Positions 5,167 to 7,421 of a stretch of 7,421 nucleotides of DNA are shown here, in pieces. The translations under genes and the position numbers were made by a program. Each line of letters opens with the position of its first letter. Positions within the stretch are counted from its first letter, which is position 1. The stretch comes from an uncultured Clostridia bacterium (GTDB lineage Bacteria > Bacillota > Clostridia > TANB77 > CAG-465). The stretch spans positions 1 to 7,421 of the forward strand of contig CANRAK010000064.1 in the NCBI GenBank assembly GCA_947628575.1, given 5' to 3'. The notes beneath the pieces are model-generated. The model did no database searches and was not told where the DNA came from. It saw only the letters and a list, made by a program, of their open reading frames with translations.

Positions 5167-5195
5167 ATTATACCATCATATTATAATTATGTCAA
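5167..5195 (-). promoter_or_regulatory. Perfect-consensus SigA-type promoter of the membrane-protein gene
   Basis: On the minus strand: TTGACA (5195-5190), a 17-base spacer and TATAAT (5172-5167), with TGG before the -10. Both boxes match consensus exactly and the -10 is extended. The expected start near 5160 leaves a leader of about 80 bases, the longest in the window. An 8-base inverted repeat, TAATTATA (5165-5172) and TATAATTA (5182-5189), overlaps it. Confidence 0.85.
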
Positions 5196-5228
5196 CAATT
5201 AATTATACTATTCATTGTTACTAATATA

Positions 5229-5237
5229 TGATATAAT
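5229..5237 (+). promoter_or_regulatory. Extended -10 promoter of the deoxyinosine glycosylase gene
   Basis: TGATATAAT is an extended -10 element. The sequence at the -35 position (5209-5214, TATTCA) is poor. Start expected near 5244, giving a leader of about 18 bases with AAGGAG at 5248-5253. It diverges from the promoter at 5167-5195. Confidence 0.65.
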
Positions 5238-5261
5238 ATATATACCTAAGGAGAGATTTTA

Positions 5262-5750
5262 ATGAGTATACAACATCCATTTAAACCAGTATATACTAAT
5301 AATAGTAAAATACTTGTATTAGGTAGCTTTCCTTCAATAAAATCTAGAGAAAATGAATTTTATTATGGACACCCAAAGAATAGATTTTGGGAAATACTTG
5401 AAAATATATTTAATGCAAATATACCTCTTTCTACTAAAGAAAGAATTGAATTTTTAAACTCACATAATATTGCATTATGGGATATTATTAAAAGCTGTGA
5501 TATTTTAAATTCTAGTGATTCCTCAATAAGAAATGTTAAAATAAACAATATAGATGAAGTTATTAATAACAGTAATATTAAAGCAATTTTTTGTAATGGA
5601 AATACTTCATATAAACTAACTTTAAAATATTATACAAATACATTTAATTTACCTATTATTCTTTTACCTTCATCTAGTCCTGCTAATGCTAGATTTTCTA
5701 TAGAAAATTTGATAGCTATTTGGAAGGAAAAAATAATAAAATATATTTAA
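5262..5750 (+). CDS. DNA-deoxyinosine glycosylase (hypoxanthine-DNA glycosylase), 162 aa
   Basis: This belongs to the uracil-DNA glycosylase superfamily, in the branch (often called family 6) that removes hypoxanthine, the product of adenine deamination, from DNA to start base excision repair. The visible motifs are GSFPSIKS (21-28) followed by YYGHPKNRFW (34-43), the active-site region; ALWDIIKSCD (71-80); IFCNGNTSYK (109-118); and LPSSSPANA (135-143), which corresponds to the superfamily's motif 2 loop. The length is full for the family. AAGGAG lies 8 bases before the ATG. It is transcribed alone, and it converges on the uvrC-ASCH operon, so two DNA repair genes lie close together without sharing a transcript. 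I know no settled gene symbol for this family in Firmicutes. Confidence 0.9.
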   Translation: MSIQHPFKPVYTNNSKILVLGSFPSIKSRENEFYYGHPKNRFWEILENIFNANIPLSTKERIEFLNSHNIALWDIIKSCDILNSSDSSIRNVKINNIDEVINNSNIKAIFCNGNTSYKLTLKYYTNTFNLPIILLPSSSPANARFSIENLIAIWKEKIIKYI

Positions 5751-5777
5751 AAAGACTACTATCAAGCAATAGTAGTC
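5749..5777. terminator. Terminator between the glycosylase and uvrC-ASCH units
   Basis: Nine-base stem GACTACTAT (5754-5762) pairs with ATAGTAGTC (5769-5777) around a six-base loop. The minus strand has five T residues after the stem (A-run 5749-5753), making it a good terminator for the uvrC-ASCH operon. The plus-strand tail (ATTTATATT) is weaker but may still serve the glycosylase gene. Confidence 0.8.
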
Positions 5778-5784
5778 ATTTATA

Positions 5785-6168
5785 TTACATATCATAATTC
5801 CAAAATCCTAGCTGTCCTTTAGCTTCTATAGGAGTATCAAATACTTCTACATTTTCTATCTTAAATCCATAATTATTTGAAAAAGAATGCGATGTATAAA
5901 TATCGTTATTTTCATTTGCAAGCATCTTTGCAAACTCATCACTCATTGGCACACAGTCTGTAATTGTTACTTTTCCAAGTATTTTTCCTAGTGGTAGTTC
6001 ATCTGGTAAATACTTTTTTAGTCTTTCTAGAGCCTCTTTATCTATACCTTTTCCTGCATGTATTAATACATCTCCTCTATAGTTTGTTTTCCAACTTCTA
6101 AACTCAAAACGTTTATCTTTTTGCATAATTAATGTTGCCCATGGTTGCTTAATTGTTAATGCTTTCAT
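5785..6168 (-). CDS. ASCH-domain protein, 127 aa
   Basis: A stand-alone ASCH (ASC-1 homology) domain, a small beta-barrel related to PUA domains and expected to bind RNA or modified nucleosides. One bacterial member, E. coli YqfB, hydrolyses N4-acetylcytidine; that activity is not shown for this protein. The visible conserved blocks are LTIKQPWATLI (4-14), FEFRSWKT (21-28) with E22 and R24, YRGDVLIHAGK (30-40), GKILGKVTITDC (61-72) and the closing GQLGFWNYD (118-126). The start is 9 bases after the uvrC stop, and its ribosome binding site AGGTG (6179-6175) overlaps that stop, so the two are co-transcribed and probably translationally coupled. The ORF ends 7 bases before a terminator. The link to UvrC is positional only. 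Confidence 0.9.
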   Translation of the reverse strand: MKALTIKQPWATLIMQKDKRFEFRSWKTNYRGDVLIHAGKGIDKEALERLKKYLPDELPLGKILGKVTITDCVPMSDEFAKMLANENNDIYTSHSFSNNYGFKIENVEVFDTPIEAKGQLGFWNYDM

Positions 6169-6177
6169 ATTTTACAC

Positions 6178-7421
6178 CTACTTTTTCTTTTCTATATTTT
6201 TATATACTTTTCCATCTTTTAACTTTACACTATCTCTTAGCTTTCTATGATATGTTATTACAAATCTATGTATCTCGTCTTGTAAAAAAGTTAAAAAGTT
6301 TAATATCTGCTTTTTATCTGATAAATCAAACTCATTTCCATTTTCGTCAATTAGCCCTCTTGTTCTATGCTTATCATTTTTTACCATACCATAAATATTA
6401 GTGTTTTCTTGTGCCTCACTCATAGCCTTTTTTACCATATTAAGCTGTGTTTTTCCACCATCTATTAATATGACATCTGGAAGTGGCCAGTCTTGTGCAT
6501 GCTTTAATCTTCTACTTAAAACTTCATACATACATAATGGGTCATCTTGTGTTTTAGTACTTCTAATCTTGAATTTTCTATACATACTTTTATTTAGTTT
6601 ACCATTTTCAAATCTTATCATACAGCCTACTATGTACTCATTTCTTAAATTTGAAATATCATAACATTCAATAGAGTCTATTCCTTCGTTAAATCCTAAA
6701 AGTGAAGCTAAATCTTCTACAACATTATTCTTTTTATCTTCAATATTAATGTTAATATTATTTTCTACCATTTTAATTAAATTTGCCTTTTCTCCACGTT
6801 TTGGACATATAACTTGTAATTTTATATCTCTTTTAGTAAAAAGTTGATTAATAAGCGAAATACTCTCCTCTGATAGCTTAGTATATACTTTTTTTGGCAT
6901 ATCATTATTATCTGTATAATAATTAGATATAATCTGGACTAAAGATTCTTCTATTTCCTCTTGTTCTACATCTGTTATTTTTACATTATCATGTAATACT
7001 ATTTTATAATCTCTAATTTTAAATATTTGTATATATAATACACCATCTAGAAAGACATATCCCCATATATCTGTACTTATCTCATTTAAGTTAGATACAT
7101 TTTGTTTTTGACTAAATTTTTCTATGTTATCTAATCTTTGTTTTAGCTCAGCTGCTTTTTCAAACTCTAGCTTTTCTATACATTTTTCTATTTGCTCTTG
7201 TATCATTTTCTTAACGTCTGATGTTTTTCCTTCTAAAAATAGTACTACTTGTTCAATCATTTCTTTATATGCTTTTAGACTAATATCATTTATACAAGGA
7301 CCTAAACATCTTCCAATATGATAATACAAACAAGCATTCTTAATATGTGTTTTATCTAAATTATACTTACATCTTTTTACTGGGAAAATCTCTTTTATAG
7401 TATGAAGTGCATCACGCATAG
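6178..7421 (-). CDS. uvrC: Excinuclease ABC subunit C (UvrC), N-terminus outside the window, no C-terminal HhH domain
   Basis: UvrC makes both incisions around bulky DNA lesions in nucleotide excision repair with UvrA and UvrB. The 413 residues counted from the internal Met at 7419 begin after the GIY-YIG nuclease domain, which lies beyond the right edge; that Met is not the real start. C17, C30, C38 and C42 (in KRC, NAC, GRC, GPC) match the four cysteines reported to hold an iron-sulfur cluster. A UVR motif that contacts UvrB spans about 68-105 (KLEFEKAAELKQRLDNIE). The RNase H-like nuclease shows D254 in ECYDISN, D320 in ILIDGGK and the RFVITYHRKLR segment (385-395). The protein then stops 18 residues later with a Lys-rich tail, where most UvrC proteins have about 60 residues of paired helix-hairpin-helix motifs (a GIGPKR-type sequence). 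ASCH follows at once. Confidence 0.95.
   Translation of the reverse strand, partial: MRDALHTIKEIFPVKRCKYNLDKTHIKNACLYYHIGRCLGPCINDISLKAYKEMIEQVVLFLEGKTSDVKKMIQEQIEKCIEKLEFEKAAELKQRLDNIEKFSQKQNVSNLNEISTDIWGYVFLDGVLYIQIFKIRDYKIVLHDNVKITDVEQEEIEESLVQIISNYYTDNNDMPKKVYTKLSEESISLINQLFTKRDIKLQVICPKRGEKANLIKMVENNININIEDKKNNVVEDLASLLGFNEGIDSIECYDISNLRNEYIVGCMIRFENGKLNKSMYRKFKIRSTKTQDDPLCMYEVLSRRLKHAQDWPLPDVILIDGGKTQLNMVKKAMSEAQENTNIYGMVKNDKHRTRGLIDENGNEFDLSDKKQILNFLTFLQDEIHRFVITYHRKLRDSVKLKDGKVYKNIEKKK

Noticed and set aside
5363..5548. Minus-strand open frame inside the deoxyinosine glycosylase gene
   Set aside because: It lies wholly within a conserved plus-strand gene and has no start signals.
6153..6664. 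Plus-strand open frames opposite uvrC and ASCH
   Set aside because: They are antisense to clearly conserved proteins and have no ribosome binding sites or recognisable domains. The same applies to 7124-7321.
7417..7419. uvrC starting at the ATG at 7419
   Set aside because: The sequence at this point aligns to the middle of UvrC, just before the Cys cluster. The frame is open to the window edge and the GIY-YIG domain must lie beyond.

Overview
The window is a very AT-rich, compact stretch of bacterial chromosome. Strong AGGAGG-type ribosome binding sites, TTGACA/TATAAT promoters, TGG used for tryptophan, and the gene content (MurD, a DUF1540-type Cys protein, a TIGR01212 radical SAM protein, a family-6 type deoxyinosine glycosylase) suggest an uncultured low-GC Firmicute, most likely a clostridial gut-type organism. 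This taxonomic call is inference. I see no insertion sequence, CRISPR array, tRNA, rRNA or prophage gene, and no gene-free stretch reaches 300 bases.

Layout. Positions 1-417 (minus) hold the N-terminal third of murD, with its own promoter. It diverges from an unrecognised 139-residue protein (551-970, plus). That gene converges, through a bidirectional hairpin, on a small Cys-rich DUF1540-like protein (1003-1209, minus). A radical SAM protein of the YhcC/YtqA type (1310, plus) starts almost at its transcription start and loses its reading frame at an A7 run near its 3' end; its missing C-terminus continues in the -1 frame to 2217. A class I glutamine amidotransferase/peptidase C26 protein follows (2265-2939, plus). 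It converges on a two-gene minus-strand operon: an HD-domain protein (3372-4415), then a basic coiled-coil protein (2961-3362). Upstream on the same strand, but as a separate unit with its own consensus promoter and a T10 terminator, is a two-helix membrane protein (4556-5080). A DNA-deoxyinosine glycosylase (5262-5750, plus) diverges from the membrane protein and converges on a uvrC-ASCH operon (minus). uvrC runs off the right edge and lacks the usual C-terminal helix-hairpin-helix domain.

How the genes relate. This is mostly ordinary chromosomal housekeeping and repair: a peptidoglycan precursor ligase, excision repair (UvrC), deaminated-base repair (deoxyinosine glycosylase) and a probable RNA-related ASCH protein. 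There is no obvious single pathway. The best candidate for something uncharacterised is the HD plus basic coiled-coil operon, whose promoter carries a TTAC-N-GTAA dyad repeated 53 bp upstream. The most concrete anomalies are the A7 frameshift in the radical SAM gene and the short UvrC. All functional calls come from reading motifs by eye; no database search was run.
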